NCBI RefSeq assembly: GCF_049686335.1
Contig: NZ_JBAVHX010000009.1
Span: 124,001 to 188,000 of the forward strand
Length of the DNA stretch: 64,000 nucleotides
Source: Buttiauxella sp049686335
GTDB taxonomy: Bacteria > Pseudomonadota > Gammaproteobacteria > Enterobacterales > Enterobacteriaceae
Direction: 5' to 3'
Shown here piece after piece: positions 46,053-54,328 of the stretch. A model generated the notes under the pieces. It was not told where the DNA came from. It searched no databases and worked only from the letters and a program-made list of their open reading frames with translations. The translations under genes were made by a program, and so were the position numbers. Each line of letters opens with the position of its first letter. The first letter of the stretch is position 1.

Positions 46053-46310
46053 ATGACTACAAAGGCAGTTTTTGCCGTGACTACCATTGCGCAGATTTGC
46101 TACGCAGGTGTAACCGCGTTACGCGAGGCGATGGACAAGGAGCCACAGCCAGAATGGGACGCGCTTCAACCGGAGGCGCAGGGCAAAATTATTGATTACA
46201 TCGTGCTGGTGTTAACAGGCCGCCCAACACCAGACACACCAGAAGGGGAGGTAATCCGCCGAATCTGCAACGTGCTGCGTGATGAAAAAAAGACGCTGAA
46301 ATACGCTTAA
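46053..46310 (+). CDS. Small phage protein, unrecognised
   Basis: 85 residues. The N-terminal AVTTIAQICYAGVTALREAM is helical, the rest charged, ending KKTLKYA. ATG 46053 has GGAGC upstream. Its position between the capsid and the tail adaptor suggests a virion role. No family is recognised. Confidence 0.6.
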   Translation: MTTKAVFAVTTIAQICYAGVTALREAMDKEPQPEWDALQPEAQGKIIDYIVLVLTGRPTPDTPEGEVIRRICNVLRDEKKTLKYA

Positions 46311-46364
46311 TCCATGGGCTGGCGAAAGCTGGCCTAATTTATGGCTCGGACTTTGGAATAGACC

Positions 46365-46955
46365 ATGAGCACAACTTACACAAAGCTGGTGGAGGCGGTA
46401 AAAGGATTTGCGAACCGCACCGACACCAAAACTATTGCAGCGATCCCGATGTTCATCGCAGCAGCGCAGACCCGCTTAGACGGCGAGATGCGTATTCCAC
46501 TAATGACGCGAACAACGACCCACGACGCCGCAGGGCTAAGTATTTCCCTCGACGTAATGGAAATTGAAACGGTTGTTATTGGTGGCCTCGTTTCTAGCCT
46601 GATGCCTTATGACAGTGTGCTCCGCCGCCGCATTGCTGATTTCAATTCTTCCAACGTGTACGCCATTAACGGGAATAGCATTGAGCTGGTAGCACCGGCA
46701 CAAGTCATCGTGACCGGATATCAAAAGCCCCCGCGCCTATCGGACGCTGTCCAGACAAACGCATACACCGACCACGCAGAAAACGCCCTGCTATGGCAAA
46801 GCTTGGTGTTTTTGTCTGTATTCACCAAAGACACCAAAGGCGCTAACGGATATCAATCCCTGGCTGATGCAGAGATAGCAAACATCAATGCCGCCTTTGA
46901 CAAGTTCAAATCTGGATCGGGGGTGGCGTATGGCGAACCAGTCCGCAAGTTCTGA
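46365..46955 (+). CDS. Putative head-tail adaptor
   Basis: 196 residues with the build of podovirus adaptor proteins (P22 gp4/T7 gp11-like): TKLVEAVKGFANRTDTKTIAAIPMFIAAAQTRLDGEMRIPLM, a helical start that embraces the portal, then a beta-rich middle and VIVTGYQKPPRLSD. It follows the capsid and precedes the tail genes. Assignment rests on pattern and position. Confidence 0.6.
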   Translation: MSTTYTKLVEAVKGFANRTDTKTIAAIPMFIAAAQTRLDGEMRIPLMTRTTTHDAAGLSISLDVMEIETVVIGGLVSSLMPYDSVLRRRIADFNSSNVYAINGNSIELVAPAQVIVTGYQKPPRLSDAVQTNAYTDHAENALLWQSLVFLSVFTKDTKGANGYQSLADAEIANINAAFDKFKSGSGVAYGEPVRKF

Positions 46956-47187
46956 CACCTTTCTACGGCTTATTGGCGGCGGTGTGTTAGGCACCGTTAT
47001 TGCAATCGCCGTGAACGTTGGCGGCTATAAGCAGCAGATAGCAGATATTGGCGATGATGTTGATTTGCTGGTGCAAGAAACCGCAGCGATAAAAAAAGAG
47101 CTTGCGGAACAATCCAAAGAGGGTGCGCTACAAGAGCAGTTTGGCGAGGAACTTGATAGGCGATTAGCAAAGCTGGAGGCTAGATAA
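46930..47187 (+). CDS. Single-pass membrane coiled-coil protein
   Basis: 85 residues from ATG 46930. A hydrophobic segment (LIGGGVLGTVIAIAVNVGG, about residues 13-31) is followed by a charged coiled coil to the C-terminus. It resembles small phage membrane proteins with XhlA/spanin-like layout. It overlaps the adaptor gene by 26 bp. A role in lysis or DNA passage is possible but not shown. Confidence 0.6.
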   Translation: MANQSASSDTFLRLIGGGVLGTVIAIAVNVGGYKQQIADIGDDVDLLVQETAAIKKELAEQSKEGALQEQFGEELDRRLAKLEAR

Positions 47188-47991
47188 ATGCCGTTAGAAA
47201 CTCCGCAATATATAGATACCCTGGTCCCAGAGTGGCCTACTGGCGCAGACCCGTTAAATGCTGGTGATGATCACATCCGTGTGATTAAGCAGGTACTAAA
47301 AAACACCTTCCCCGCACTTGCCGCGCCGATGCTGGCAGACGCTAACAATATCAACGGCATTACAGGCCATTTTAACTACGTGGCAGGCGACGGCATCGGG
47401 GCGAACCTTCCGCGAATGGAGGCGCATAATGATGAATGGACAGCAGCGATTTGCATCACGGCGCAGACACCATCACCTGCGCAATATGCGGAAAATGCCG
47501 CGTTTGTGCTAACCGGCTCGGCGCTGCAAAACATGATTTATCCGGTCGGTCATGTACTGACAACCAAGCGGGCTGGCAATCCAGTTGAATGGCTGGGGTT
47601 TGGTACGTGGGTACCGCTACTGGGCTGGATTGTTGGCGGCGGCGGCATCATTACCGATATCGATGGATATACAGAGGAATACGGCATCGGCACGGTGGCG
47701 GGGCATTTCCGCGTTCACTCCGAACACGTCTCAACTTTCGCAGCGTCGTGGGATTTGAACACCGATAGCCAGGGCGACCACAACCATAGTTTTACCGGCG
47801 CACCGGTTGGCTACTGGGCTGATGCTGACGGCGACGGCTCGAATAACTATTTGGTAGAAACCGGCACCGGCTACACATCAACCGGCGGCGCTCACGTTCA
47901 CGACGTACAAGGCTCGATTAACGTTGGTTTAAATAGCCTTAACTTTAAACCACCGTCTCAAGCTATCCACGTATGGGAGCGCACCGCATAA
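47188..47991 (+). CDS. Tail fibre/collar-type protein
   Basis: 267 residues. The C-terminal part has the repeated HxH pattern of phage tail-fibre/collar domains (QGDHNHSFTGAP and GGAHVHDVQGSI, then LNFKPPSQAIHVWERT), typical of metal-chelating fibre tips. The N-terminus (PEWPTGADPLNAGDDHIRVIKQVLKNTFP) is often found in phage fibre bases. A short TAATG junction connects it to the next gene. Confidence 0.7.
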   Translation: MPLETPQYIDTLVPEWPTGADPLNAGDDHIRVIKQVLKNTFPALAAPMLADANNINGITGHFNYVAGDGIGANLPRMEAHNDEWTAAICITAQTPSPAQYAENAAFVLTGSALQNMIYPVGHVLTTKRAGNPVEWLGFGTWVPLLGWIVGGGGIITDIDGYTEEYGIGTVAGHFRVHSEHVSTFAASWDLNTDSQGDHNHSFTGAPVGYWADADGDGSNNYLVETGTGYTSTGGAHVHDVQGSINVGLNSLNFKPPSQAIHVWERTA

Positions 47992-49712
47992 TGCCAAAAC
48001 TTGCTATTAGTGGCCTGGGGAAAGTGGGATTGATGTATGACGCTGACCCCGCAGACATGCCAATTAACGCTGTCACTGATGCGCTTAACGTCCGGTTCGC
48101 CGGACGTGAAGTCGAGCAGGGGCTAGGCAGTCAGTACGAGCCGTACTACACATGGATGATTGAAGGGATGGCGGAAGTTTGCCCCATGTATCTGGCGCAG
48201 CCGATTATATACGATGGATTCAGCGACGGCGCTCGCCTGGTATTTTTTCTGGGTGAAAGTTGGGAGCCTGGCGCGATGGCGATATACAGCCAAAATATGA
48301 GCATTCCAGATTTTACCGGCCTGACTACGATCCCCGATTGGCCTTCATCATCAAGATGGAGCGCATACAAAGGGCAGATAAATAACTGTCCGTTCTTTGG
48401 GGCGCAGGGATTCCAGCCGTATGGCAAACAGTACGATTGGGAAGGGGTTAGCACACTGCCAGGCTGGGGCGAGCAGACCGGAGGCGACCAGATCGTTGTT
48501 ACCCGCCGATGGTCATGCAAGAAGCTGATTAGTTTCGGCAACCGCCTGATCATGATGAATACAAGCGAGGAGAGCAGCGGCGGCGTTGATTTGCCATACC
48601 CTACCCGCTTGCGCTGGTCTGGGTTCACACAGCAAAACGCATTTCCAATCAACTGGGATGATACCGCACTAAACCGAACCCCAGAGGAGGCCGCCGCCGC
48701 CGTCATTGATGGTTACGCTGGTTGGATGGATTTAGCCAGCGATACACAACTGATAGACGCTTGCAACAATGGCGGCACCTTGTTTGTGTACAGCGAGCGC
48801 GAAACATTCAGCGTCACGCCGTCTGGTAACGCCAATTCCCCGTTCGTGACTAAGCAGGTTTATTCTGATTGCGGCGTTTTGGATCTGGGGTGCGTCGTTA
48901 ACGCCAAAGGCTATAACTACGTTTTTACCGGCTCTGATTTTGTCCGGCATGATTCCGTTCGCTGGGAGAGTGTAGCGGAGGGAGTGTGTAGGGATTGGCT
49001 TAACGAGGTTGTCAGTACCCCGCGCCCTGGTGCCGTTCGCTTGGTGAACTACCCAGAACTTAACGAAATATGGGTAATGACCAAAGGCGATGATCAGGAG
49101 GCTGACGACTGCGCAAAAACTCAATGCCTGACGTTCAACTACATCACTAACACCTGGTCACGCAAAAGCCTACCTTACATCAATGAGGCTGTCTTTGCCC
49201 CGATAGCCCCCGATTCATCCGTTGCCGGTTCGACATGGGATTCAATGCCAGGCGCATGGGATGACGCGGGGCAGGAATGGGGAGGTGCGGGGCTACACAT
49301 CGCGCAAGGTACAATGATCGGATTGTGTGCCGCTGGTGGCGTTTATTACCTGAATACCGGCGATGTTGAATACCGACACGTATACAGCGCGGGTGCCTGG
49401 TCGATGCAGTCGCAGCCGCTGCAATGCTTCATTGAAAGGCGGGGGCTTGACCTGGGCGACGGCGTTCGCTCACTGGTTACGCGTACAGAAATGAGTGGCA
49501 CCGGATCGGGGCGCATAGAACTGGCGATGGCTGGCGCTGAAACAGAGGGGGCTGGCTATTCATGGGATAAACAGGGAATTGAGTCACTGGCCACACAACG
49601 CCGGTTGACATGGTTAGTTGATGGAAACATTCACGGCTACCGCCTGGGCTTCAATGGCTTTGGTTCAATCCCGTCCAAGCTGACTATCTACTTTGAGGAT
49701 AACGGCGAATGA
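47991..49712 (+). CDS. Putative tail tubular/nozzle protein
   Basis: 573 residues, beta-rich with repeated Trp/Tyr/Gly segments suggesting a propeller-like fold, as in P22 gp10 and T7 gp12-type tail proteins. Segments such as NAFPINWDDTA, LFVYSERETFSVT and YEFTGSDFV-like repeats fit. ATG 47991 overlaps the previous stop. Its ATGA end overlap joins it to the fibre gene. Confidence 0.6.
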   Translation: MPKLAISGLGKVGLMYDADPADMPINAVTDALNVRFAGREVEQGLGSQYEPYYTWMIEGMAEVCPMYLAQPIIYDGFSDGARLVFFLGESWEPGAMAIYSQNMSIPDFTGLTTIPDWPSSSRWSAYKGQINNCPFFGAQGFQPYGKQYDWEGVSTLPGWGEQTGGDQIVVTRRWSCKKLISFGNRLIMMNTSEESSGGVDLPYPTRLRWSGFTQQNAFPINWDDTALNRTPEEAAAAVIDGYAGWMDLASDTQLIDACNNGGTLFVYSERETFSVTPSGNANSPFVTKQVYSDCGVLDLGCVVNAKGYNYVFTGSDFVRHDSVRWESVAEGVCRDWLNEVVSTPRPGAVRLVNYPELNEIWVMTKGDDQEADDCAKTQCLTFNYITNTWSRKSLPYINEAVFAPIAPDSSVAGSTWDSMPGAWDDAGQEWGGAGLHIAQGTMIGLCAAGGVYYLNTGDVEYRHVYSAGAWSMQSQPLQCFIERRGLDLGDGVRSLVTRTEMSGTGSGRIELAMAGAETEGAGYSWDKQGIESLATQRRLTWLVDGNIHGYRLGFNGFGSIPSKLTIYFEDNGE

Positions 49713-50950
49713 ATCCAGAGCTAAGCAAGCAAAAGCAAAAGAGTGATGCCGCCGCCCGCGCAGCCGCCGCCGCACCCAGCCAGGTAAACGAGGTGGCACC
49801 GTCGCTCTATCAGGCACCGCAAATCAACGTGCCTGGCTCGCTACATGAGGTGGCTGTTTTAATACGTGCTGAATTGCTAAAGATTGAGCAAGCGCAATCC
49901 GCGCTTTTGTCACTGGCTAACGCCAGCAATGACGGCTTACGCTATGTAGATGGAACCGTTGTGTTTCGCGCGCCAAAGGATAGACCATACCCGCTACAGA
50001 TTGAGCAATCTGACACGACGCAAGCAAACTACATCCGACTATATAAGGGGCAGATACTGCAAGGGGGCATGGGTAACGCTGACGCGTCAAACGATGTTTC
50101 AATATGGTCTAACCTGGGCGGCAACTCGATAACCGCTCGCGCTAATGGTGCAGTAGCTATAGGGGCAGCGCGTCGCTATTACTTTGACGGATCGTTTAAC
50201 ACTCAACTCTCCTTCCCTGGGGGGAATGGTGATCCGCATGTAGCGCTGGTGGATTACGCATTGCGAGATGGTGAGGGTGGGGGGATTGCGTTTGGCGCTC
50301 ACATGAATAACGCCCCAGCAGACACGACCATTTTCGCCTATGGGAGTACGCAAGCTAACGGCATCGGCGAGGGGGTTCTCACTAGTCACTCCGCGCTAGG
50401 TGGCGGCTATCAACACCACATGTTAGCGCTCTACGGGGCGAACAAGTTTTACCAACGAACACGAAACGGCGATAGTGGCAACTGGAACACTTGGACGGCT
50501 AACCATTTCCACGCTGGTGGCTCTACGTCATATGCGGATTGGAACGGAATCGGGTTTCATACGCGGCAAGGTGACGCCGGCTCTATTGGTCATATGGAGA
50601 TACGCCAGTACGATGACGGCAACGGCGTCGGGGCAAATAGTCCAGGCGGCGGATATGGTACTGCCCTATTTTTTGGTGAGGGCTTATTTAACACGCAAGT
50701 GGTGTTTAATGACAATACGGGGAGTATTTCAGTTCGCACCGCCTACGCCGGTACATCTAAGGGCTGGAGTCGCCACGAACCGACCGTTATCACTAAAAGA
50801 CAAATTTACGCCGAACTGTTAGAGGCGAGAGTGATTACCGCAGAGGCTCACGCCGCGTTAAATCGCGCTGCAATGCGAACGGCAGCGGAACCCGAACCCG
50901 CAAAACCCAGACCAGAGCTTTTACCAGAACAGCCCACACAAAACATCTAA
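49709..50950 (+). CDS. Tail fibre/receptor-binding-like protein
   Basis: 413 residues. A helical N-terminus (KQKQKSDAAARAAAAAPSQ) is followed by a beta-rich, Gly/Asn-rich body and a coiled C-terminus (ITKRQIYAELLEARVITAEAHAALNR). The late position and composition fit a tail fibre or spike. It is the last gene of the late block, followed by a strong terminator. Confidence 0.6.
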   Translation: MNPELSKQKQKSDAAARAAAAAPSQVNEVAPSLYQAPQINVPGSLHEVAVLIRAELLKIEQAQSALLSLANASNDGLRYVDGTVVFRAPKDRPYPLQIEQSDTTQANYIRLYKGQILQGGMGNADASNDVSIWSNLGGNSITARANGAVAIGAARRYYFDGSFNTQLSFPGGNGDPHVALVDYALRDGEGGGIAFGAHMNNAPADTTIFAYGSTQANGIGEGVLTSHSALGGGYQHHMLALYGANKFYQRTRNGDSGNWNTWTANHFHAGGSTSYADWNGIGFHTRQGDAGSIGHMEIRQYDDGNGVGANSPGGGYGTALFFGEGLFNTQVVFNDNTGSISVRTAYAGTSKGWSRHEPTVITKRQIYAELLEARVITAEAHAALNRAAMRTAAEPEPAKPRPELLPEQPTQNI

Positions 50951-50970
50951 CCCGCTACGGCGGGTTTCTT
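50948..50970 (+). terminator. Terminator after tail gene
   Basis: AACCCGC-TACG-GCGGGTT, then TTCTT, directly overlapping the fibre stop. Almost the same hairpin recurs at 51218-51243. Confidence 0.85.
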
Positions 50971-51054
50971 ATTGATTTTCTTGCGCACGATTCGCGCCAT
51001 TATTGCCTGTTCTTTTCGGGTAGGCTTGTTGCCATCAAATAAGGGGGGTGGCGA

Positions 51055-51171
51055 GTGTATATTGATATTTGGGTTTTGTTGCGCGTGGCGGGTGGCATCC
51101 TTGCCTTGTTCGCAGTGGCGGCGCTTTGCCAGTGGGTGGGGCTTATTGTCGGAATTTTGAAAGGAAACTGA
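51055..51171 (+). CDS. 38-residue single-pass membrane protein
   Basis: Short ORF with a GTG start and an excellent ribosome site (AAGGGGGG at 51041-51047). The sequence is mostly one hydrophobic helix (VAGGILALFAVAALCQWVGLIVGIL) ending KGN. It sits alone between two near-identical terminators. It could be a small holin/lysis or superinfection protein. Function inferred only from topology. Confidence 0.5.
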   Translation: MYIDIWVLLRVAGGILALFAVAALCQWVGLIVGILKGN

Positions 51172-51217
51172 CAACCCTGAACCCCTTACCTCCCCATTAC
51201 CGATTAAGTAAAACACC

Positions 51218-51243
51218 TAACCCGCTACAGCGGGTTTTTTGTT
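51218..51243 (+). terminator. Second terminator, twin of 50948-50970
   Basis: AACCCGC-TACA-GCGGGTT followed by TTTTTG. With its twin it brackets the 38-residue membrane protein gene. Confidence 0.85.
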
Positions 51244-51291
51244 TTTATGGTGGTTCGAAATAGGTATACCGTTAGCGCACTATGGCTATCG

Positions 51292-51356
51292 GTTCGTTTT
51301 AGTGTTGTTCTGGTATTTAAAGCGAACTAGTGCGAACATAACCACCTAAAACGAAC
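51292..51356. promoter_or_regulatory. Candidate res site for the serine recombinase
   Basis: Perfect 11-bp inverted repeat GTTCGTTTTAG ... CTAAAACGAAC (51292-51302 and 51346-51356), with two further GCGAAC direct repeats inside. Immediately upstream of the resolvase gene, where resolvase sites and autoregulation usually lie. Confidence 0.5.
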
Positions 51357-51373
51357 TGACGCAAAGGAAAGTG

Positions 51374-52000
51374 ATGAAAAATTACATTCACGCTTATTTG
51401 AGAGCTTCGACATCAGAGCAGGACGCAAGTCGAGCAAGGGGCGCACTAGAATCATTCGCATCTGCTAATGGTGTGCGTATAGCGGGTTGGTATGTGGAAA
51501 ACGAAAGCGGCGCATCAATGCAGCGGCCTGAACTTTTCCGCCTACTAGAAAACACGCAAGCGGGCGATATTCTTTTGCTTGAGCAGGTGGATCGCTTGAG
51601 CCGCTTAAACGCCGAGGATTGGCAAAAACTCAGAAATGCAATTACGTCAAAAGGCGTGCGCATTGTGGCGCTTGATTTGCCAACGTCGCACATGTTCATG
51701 ACAGTAGCAGACGAGTTCACCGCTCGAATGATGGAAGCCATTAACGGCATGATGCTGGACATGCTCGCAGCCATTGCCCGCAAAGACTACACCGACCGCC
51801 GCCGTCGCCAAAAAGAAGGTATCACCAAAGCTAAGGATGAAGGCAAATATAAAGGCCGCCAGACTGACGAGAAAAAGCGAGAAGTTATAACGGCGCTGTT
51901 AGCTGGTGGAAAGTCTTACAGCCAGATTGAGGCATCGCTGGGCGTTAGCCGCTCCACCATCGCTAAGGCTGCAAAAGCGATGAAAGAACAGAGCCAATAA
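51374..52000 (+). CDS. Serine recombinase (resolvase/invertase family)
   Basis: 208 residues. The catalytic Ser12 lies in YLRASTSEQDASRA; conserved Arg in LEQVDRLSRL; C-terminal Hin-like helix-turn-helix ALLAGGKSYSQIEASLGVSRSTIAKA. ATG 51374 is preferred to GTG 51371 for spacing to AAAGGAAA. It stands where a lambdoid phage would keep a repressor. Its possible site is directly upstream. Role might be dimer resolution, inversion or regulation. Confidence 0.85.
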   Translation: MKNYIHAYLRASTSEQDASRARGALESFASANGVRIAGWYVENESGASMQRPELFRLLENTQAGDILLLEQVDRLSRLNAEDWQKLRNAITSKGVRIVALDLPTSHMFMTVADEFTARMMEAINGMMLDMLAAIARKDYTDRRRRQKEGITKAKDEGKYKGRQTDEKKREVITALLAGGKSYSQIEASLGVSRSTIAKAAKAMKEQSQ

Positions 52001-52171
52001 TAGTGATTATATCTATTGTAAAATAGTCACTTACAGTGGGTGCAATTCACTTAACACCTTGTTTATTAAGAATTATTTTAATTGTAGCGTCATTGGGGTG
52101 GGATTGGCAGAATGCACTCACCCCACCAGTGAGGTGAAACGCGTGGTGTGAAAAGTGGTGAATCAAAATAA

Positions 52172-52186
52172 TAAGTAAAACACTTA
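52172..52186. promoter_or_regulatory. Operator 1 upstream of cro-like gene
   Basis: Imperfect palindrome TAAGT-AAAAC-ACTTA. It recurs exactly at 52206-52220, 34 bp later. A Cro-type dimer site is likely. Confidence 0.65.
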
Positions 52187-52195
52187 ATAAAATGC

Positions 52196-52224
52196 TTGCT
52201 GATAGTAAGTAAAACACTTAATAT
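52196..52224 (+). promoter_or_regulatory. Candidate early promoter of cro-like gene
   Basis: TTGCTG (52196-52201), 17-bp spacer, TAATAT (52219-52224). Operator 2 lies inside the spacer and the -10, so binding would block the promoter. Confidence 0.6.
52206..52220. promoter_or_regulatory. Operator 2 overlapping the early promoter
   Basis: Second exact copy of TAAGT-AAAAC-ACTTA, overlapping the -10 region and spacer of the candidate promoter. Confidence 0.65.
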
Positions 52225-52251
52225 AAATCCATCGAAACGAGACGAGGAAGA

Positions 52252-52428
52252 ATGAAACTTACTGAATATATTGAAAAATACTTTGATGGAAACAAAGCGG
52301 CATTTGCCAAAAGCGAGGGTGTTCTGGCACCTCAAGTGCATCAGTGGATAGATAAGGGCTTTATCGTAATTGATGGGGTTCTATACAGTCCCCGCCGTGA
52401 ACTGAAAGTTAAAGAACTTCAAAAATAA
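52252..52428 (+). CDS. Cro-like repressor
   Basis: 58 residues. Layout matches lambda-type Cro: a short helix-turn-helix (GNKAAFAKSEGVLAPQVHQWIDKG, about residues 13-36) followed by a C-terminal beta ladder (IVIDGVLYSPRREL). GAGGAAG precedes the ATG. Two operators lie just upstream. It probably represses its own promoter and starts the rightward early block. No CI-type partner is visible. Confidence 0.78.
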   Translation: MKLTEYIEKYFDGNKAAFAKSEGVLAPQVHQWIDKGFIVIDGVLYSPRRELKVKELQK

Positions 52429-52454
52429 CAAACGACGCTGGAGCTACATTTTAT

Positions 52455-52478
52455 AGCCCGCCTCGTGCGGGCTTTTTA
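52455..52478 (+). terminator. Terminator after cro-like gene
   Basis: AGCCCGC / GCGGGCT with a 5-base loop, then TTTT. It lies between the Cro-like gene and the early block, so early genes may need antitermination or read-through. Confidence 0.85.
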
Positions 52479-52510
52479 TTGCCCAAAATCCACCAAAAGG
52501 AGCAATAAAT

Positions 52511-52714
52511 ATGAAAGTAACCAGCAAGCAAATTAACAAGAAAGCAGCGGCGTATTTCCAGCAATTCCGCACCGTTGCGACTACTGAGCAGTTAGCTAAC
52601 TTTGCAAATCACGCTCACAACCAGTCTATGGGCGACACCCAAAAGGTATACGGTCGGCTGTGGTTGCTGGCTGAGTCTGAGACTGTGGCTCGCTGCTTTG
52701 AGGTGGTGGCGTAA
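52511..52714 (+). CDS. Small early phage protein, unrecognised
   Basis: 67 residues, helical, basic N-terminus (KVTSKQINKKAAAYFQQFRTV). AAAAGGAG precedes the ATG. It overlaps the next gene by TAATG. No family is recognised. Confidence 0.6.
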   Translation: MKVTSKQINKKAAAYFQQFRTVATTEQLANFANHAHNQSMGDTQKVYGRLWLLAESETVARCFEVVA

Positions 52715-53004
52715 TGAAAAAGGCAGAGCGTGAACACGTTAACCGCGTGGCGGGATTGGGTTGTGTTGCCTGTTACGTCCAGTCTGGTGAGTGGTTCACG
52801 CCTGGTGAGATTCATCACATAAGGGAGGGGCAGGGCGCGGCGCAACGCGCTGGATGGTTTGAAGTGATTTGTTTGTGTGTTGGGCATCACCGCCACAACG
52901 ACAAAGCAGCAAAAAAAATAGCAGTTCACGCCGCCTATAAAACGTTTGCGGCAACCTATGGCGACGAGCGCGAACTATTAGCGCTAACGCTCAATAATAT
53001 CTAA
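52714..53004 (+). CDS. Ref-like HNH nuclease (DUF968-related)
   Basis: 96 residues with Ref/HNH signatures: GLGCVACYVQSGEWFTPGEIHHI and CLCVGHHRHND, giving the Cys and His ligands and catalytic His of an HNH fold. The P1 Ref protein is a RecA-dependent HNH nuclease. Starts in a TAATG overlap. A role in phage recombination is inferred. Confidence 0.8.
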   Translation: MKKAEREHVNRVAGLGCVACYVQSGEWFTPGEIHHIREGQGAAQRAGWFEVICLCVGHHRHNDKAAKKIAVHAAYKTFAATYGDERELLALTLNNI

Positions 53005-53012
53005 AGGATTAG

Positions 53013-53075
53013 ATGTCGTTATTTTACTGGATTAACAAAAATGCAAATGCCGGAAAGTTTCAAAGTCATCATTAA
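53013..53075 (+). CDS. Possible 20-residue leader peptide
   Basis: Short ORF MSLFYWINKNANAGKFQSHH with AAAGG 5 bp upstream. It overlaps the next gene's start in another frame, so it may couple translation. Only the ribosome site supports it. Confidence 0.25.
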   Translation: MSLFYWINKNANAGKFQSHH

Positions 53076-53220
53076 GAATTTCTCTACAGCAGAATTAGTA
53101 GAGTTACGCGCCTGGAATGAGACTAGTGCTCGCTCTAACCGCCTTGCAAATCAGGCAATTGATGCTGAGTTAGCAGCGCGGGGGGTGGTGCCGAATGAAG
53201 CGGAGAATAAAGCCAAATAG
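53041..53220 (+). CDS. Small early phage protein, unrecognised
   Basis: 59 residues (MQMPESFKVIIKNFSTAELVEL...). Highly charged and helical. It lacks a strong Shine-Dalgarno of its own, so it may depend on the 20-codon ORF before it. Overlaps the next gene start. Confidence 0.5.
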   Translation: MQMPESFKVIIKNFSTAELVELRAWNETSARSNRLANQAIDAELAARGVVPNEAENKAK

Positions 53221-53386
53221 GGCGACGTGGTGCCAGGGTTATAAATCAGAACCGTTATTTGATAATGCCCCGCACCCAAAAGTTCACACCGTTTCATTAT
53301 TTAATGAAGCTGGAAACCTTAAATTAAGATATTCGTCATTTTCAATAAAGAATAACGAAGGTTACAAGGATTACAACGATGTTTAA
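53195..53386 (+). CDS. Small early phage protein, unrecognised
   Basis: 63 residues, basic N-terminus (MKRRIKPNRATWCQGYKSEP). GGGGGTGG lies before ATG 53195. It overlaps genes at both ends, as is common in this early block. No family recognised. Confidence 0.5.
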   Translation: MKRRIKPNRATWCQGYKSEPLFDNAPHPKVHTVSLFNEAGNLKLRYSSFSIKNNEGYKDYNDV

Positions 53387-53975
53387 TATATTCAAAGGCC
53401 ACCGCCGCATTGCTGAATTAGAGTTAGCGCTGAAAAAGGAAGCGTCCGCTCAACGCATTAACCGCGACCAAATCGCCGCCCTTAACGCTGAGGTGATTGG
53501 GCTGGCAACGCAGCGCGATAGCCTCCGCAAAATTGCTGACACCCTCCGCAGCCGCATTCAATCCCACGGCATGACGGGAACCGAACGCGATTTCTTAATT
53601 CACTGCCAGGCCGCACACCGTGGTGAGTTTGATATGTCACCGCAAGTGATTGATGAATACATGACTGCAATCCGCAAGGAGCGCGAAACAATCACCGCAG
53701 CCCCAGCCCCAGCCCCAGCCCCCGCCGCAGAGGTTAGTAAATGTGCCGCCGCTTGCGCTGGTGCGGTTGTCTGCAAGCCAGAATGCCCCGAACCGGAATA
53801 CTACAAGGGGGATTTGGAAGAAGTCGCCCACGCCGTGTTAACTCGCGTCACTGACGCCATGCACGAATATCAGCGCGTAACCGGTCACAAGATGATCGTT
53901 GCCACTCACTTGATGGATGGCATCCGCAGCGAGTTAAAAACGCCAGGCTACGTGGAGGCACTGTTACAAAGATGA
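53379..53975 (+). CDS. Coiled-coil early phage protein
   Basis: 198 residues. Residues 5-60 form a charged coiled coil; a Pro/Ala repeat (PAPAPAPA) lies near 108-116; the C-terminus is helical with a Cys-rich segment (KCAAACAGAVVCKPECPEPE). The four Cys might bind a metal. Overlaps both neighbours by short ATG junctions. Function unknown. Confidence 0.6.
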   Translation: MFNIFKGHRRIAELELALKKEASAQRINRDQIAALNAEVIGLATQRDSLRKIADTLRSRIQSHGMTGTERDFLIHCQAAHRGEFDMSPQVIDEYMTAIRKERETITAAPAPAPAPAAEVSKCAAACAGAVVCKPECPEPEYYKGDLEEVAHAVLTRVTDAMHEYQRVTGHKMIVATHLMDGIRSELKTPGYVEALLQR

Positions 53976-54328
53976 CAGCGAAGAAACCACGCCCTGACAT
54001 CCCTAGCGCCCGTAGTCAGTTAGTCCGCAAGACAATCGAGGACAACCCAGGGAACAACCGGCACCAGATAGCTGAGTTAATGGGCATGACTGCGGAACAG
54101 GTCGATTGGGGTATCCGCCGAATGATTAAGGATGGAACCGCTATTTCCTACGAACCAGAGGAGCGCGGCGCAAAAGTTCTGTATTACGCGCTAAAGGATG
54201 CGCACCTGATCCCAGCGGTAAGCGTTGCGGAGGAGTGCCGCCAGAACTGGCAAGGCTATCTGATACACAAGGTTTTCGGCGGCGGCGCTCGCCTGGGGGT
54301 TGAGAATGGTAATTTGGTCGCTCTTTGA
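53972..54328 (+). CDS. Winged-helix DNA-binding protein
   Basis: 118 residues. The segment NPGNNRHQIAELMGMTAEQVDWGIRRMIKDGTAISYEP (about 20-60) reads as a winged helix, with the recognition helix at EQVDWGIRRM. Overlaps the previous gene by ATGA and the next gene's start. Likely an early regulator. Confidence 0.65.
   Translation: MTAKKPRPDIPSARSQLVRKTIEDNPGNNRHQIAELMGMTAEQVDWGIRRMIKDGTAISYEPEERGAKVLYYALKDAHLIPAVSVAEECRQNWQGYLIHKVFGGGARLGVENGNLVAL

Noticed and set aside
50947..51216. 89-codon minus-strand ORF after the tail fibre
   Set aside because: It runs through both terminator hairpins and opposes the better supported 38-codon membrane gene.
52090..52341. 83-codon minus-strand ORF at the usual repressor place
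   Set aside because: It is the shadow of the Cro-like gene and its operators; Cys/Phe-rich, with no helix-turn-helix.
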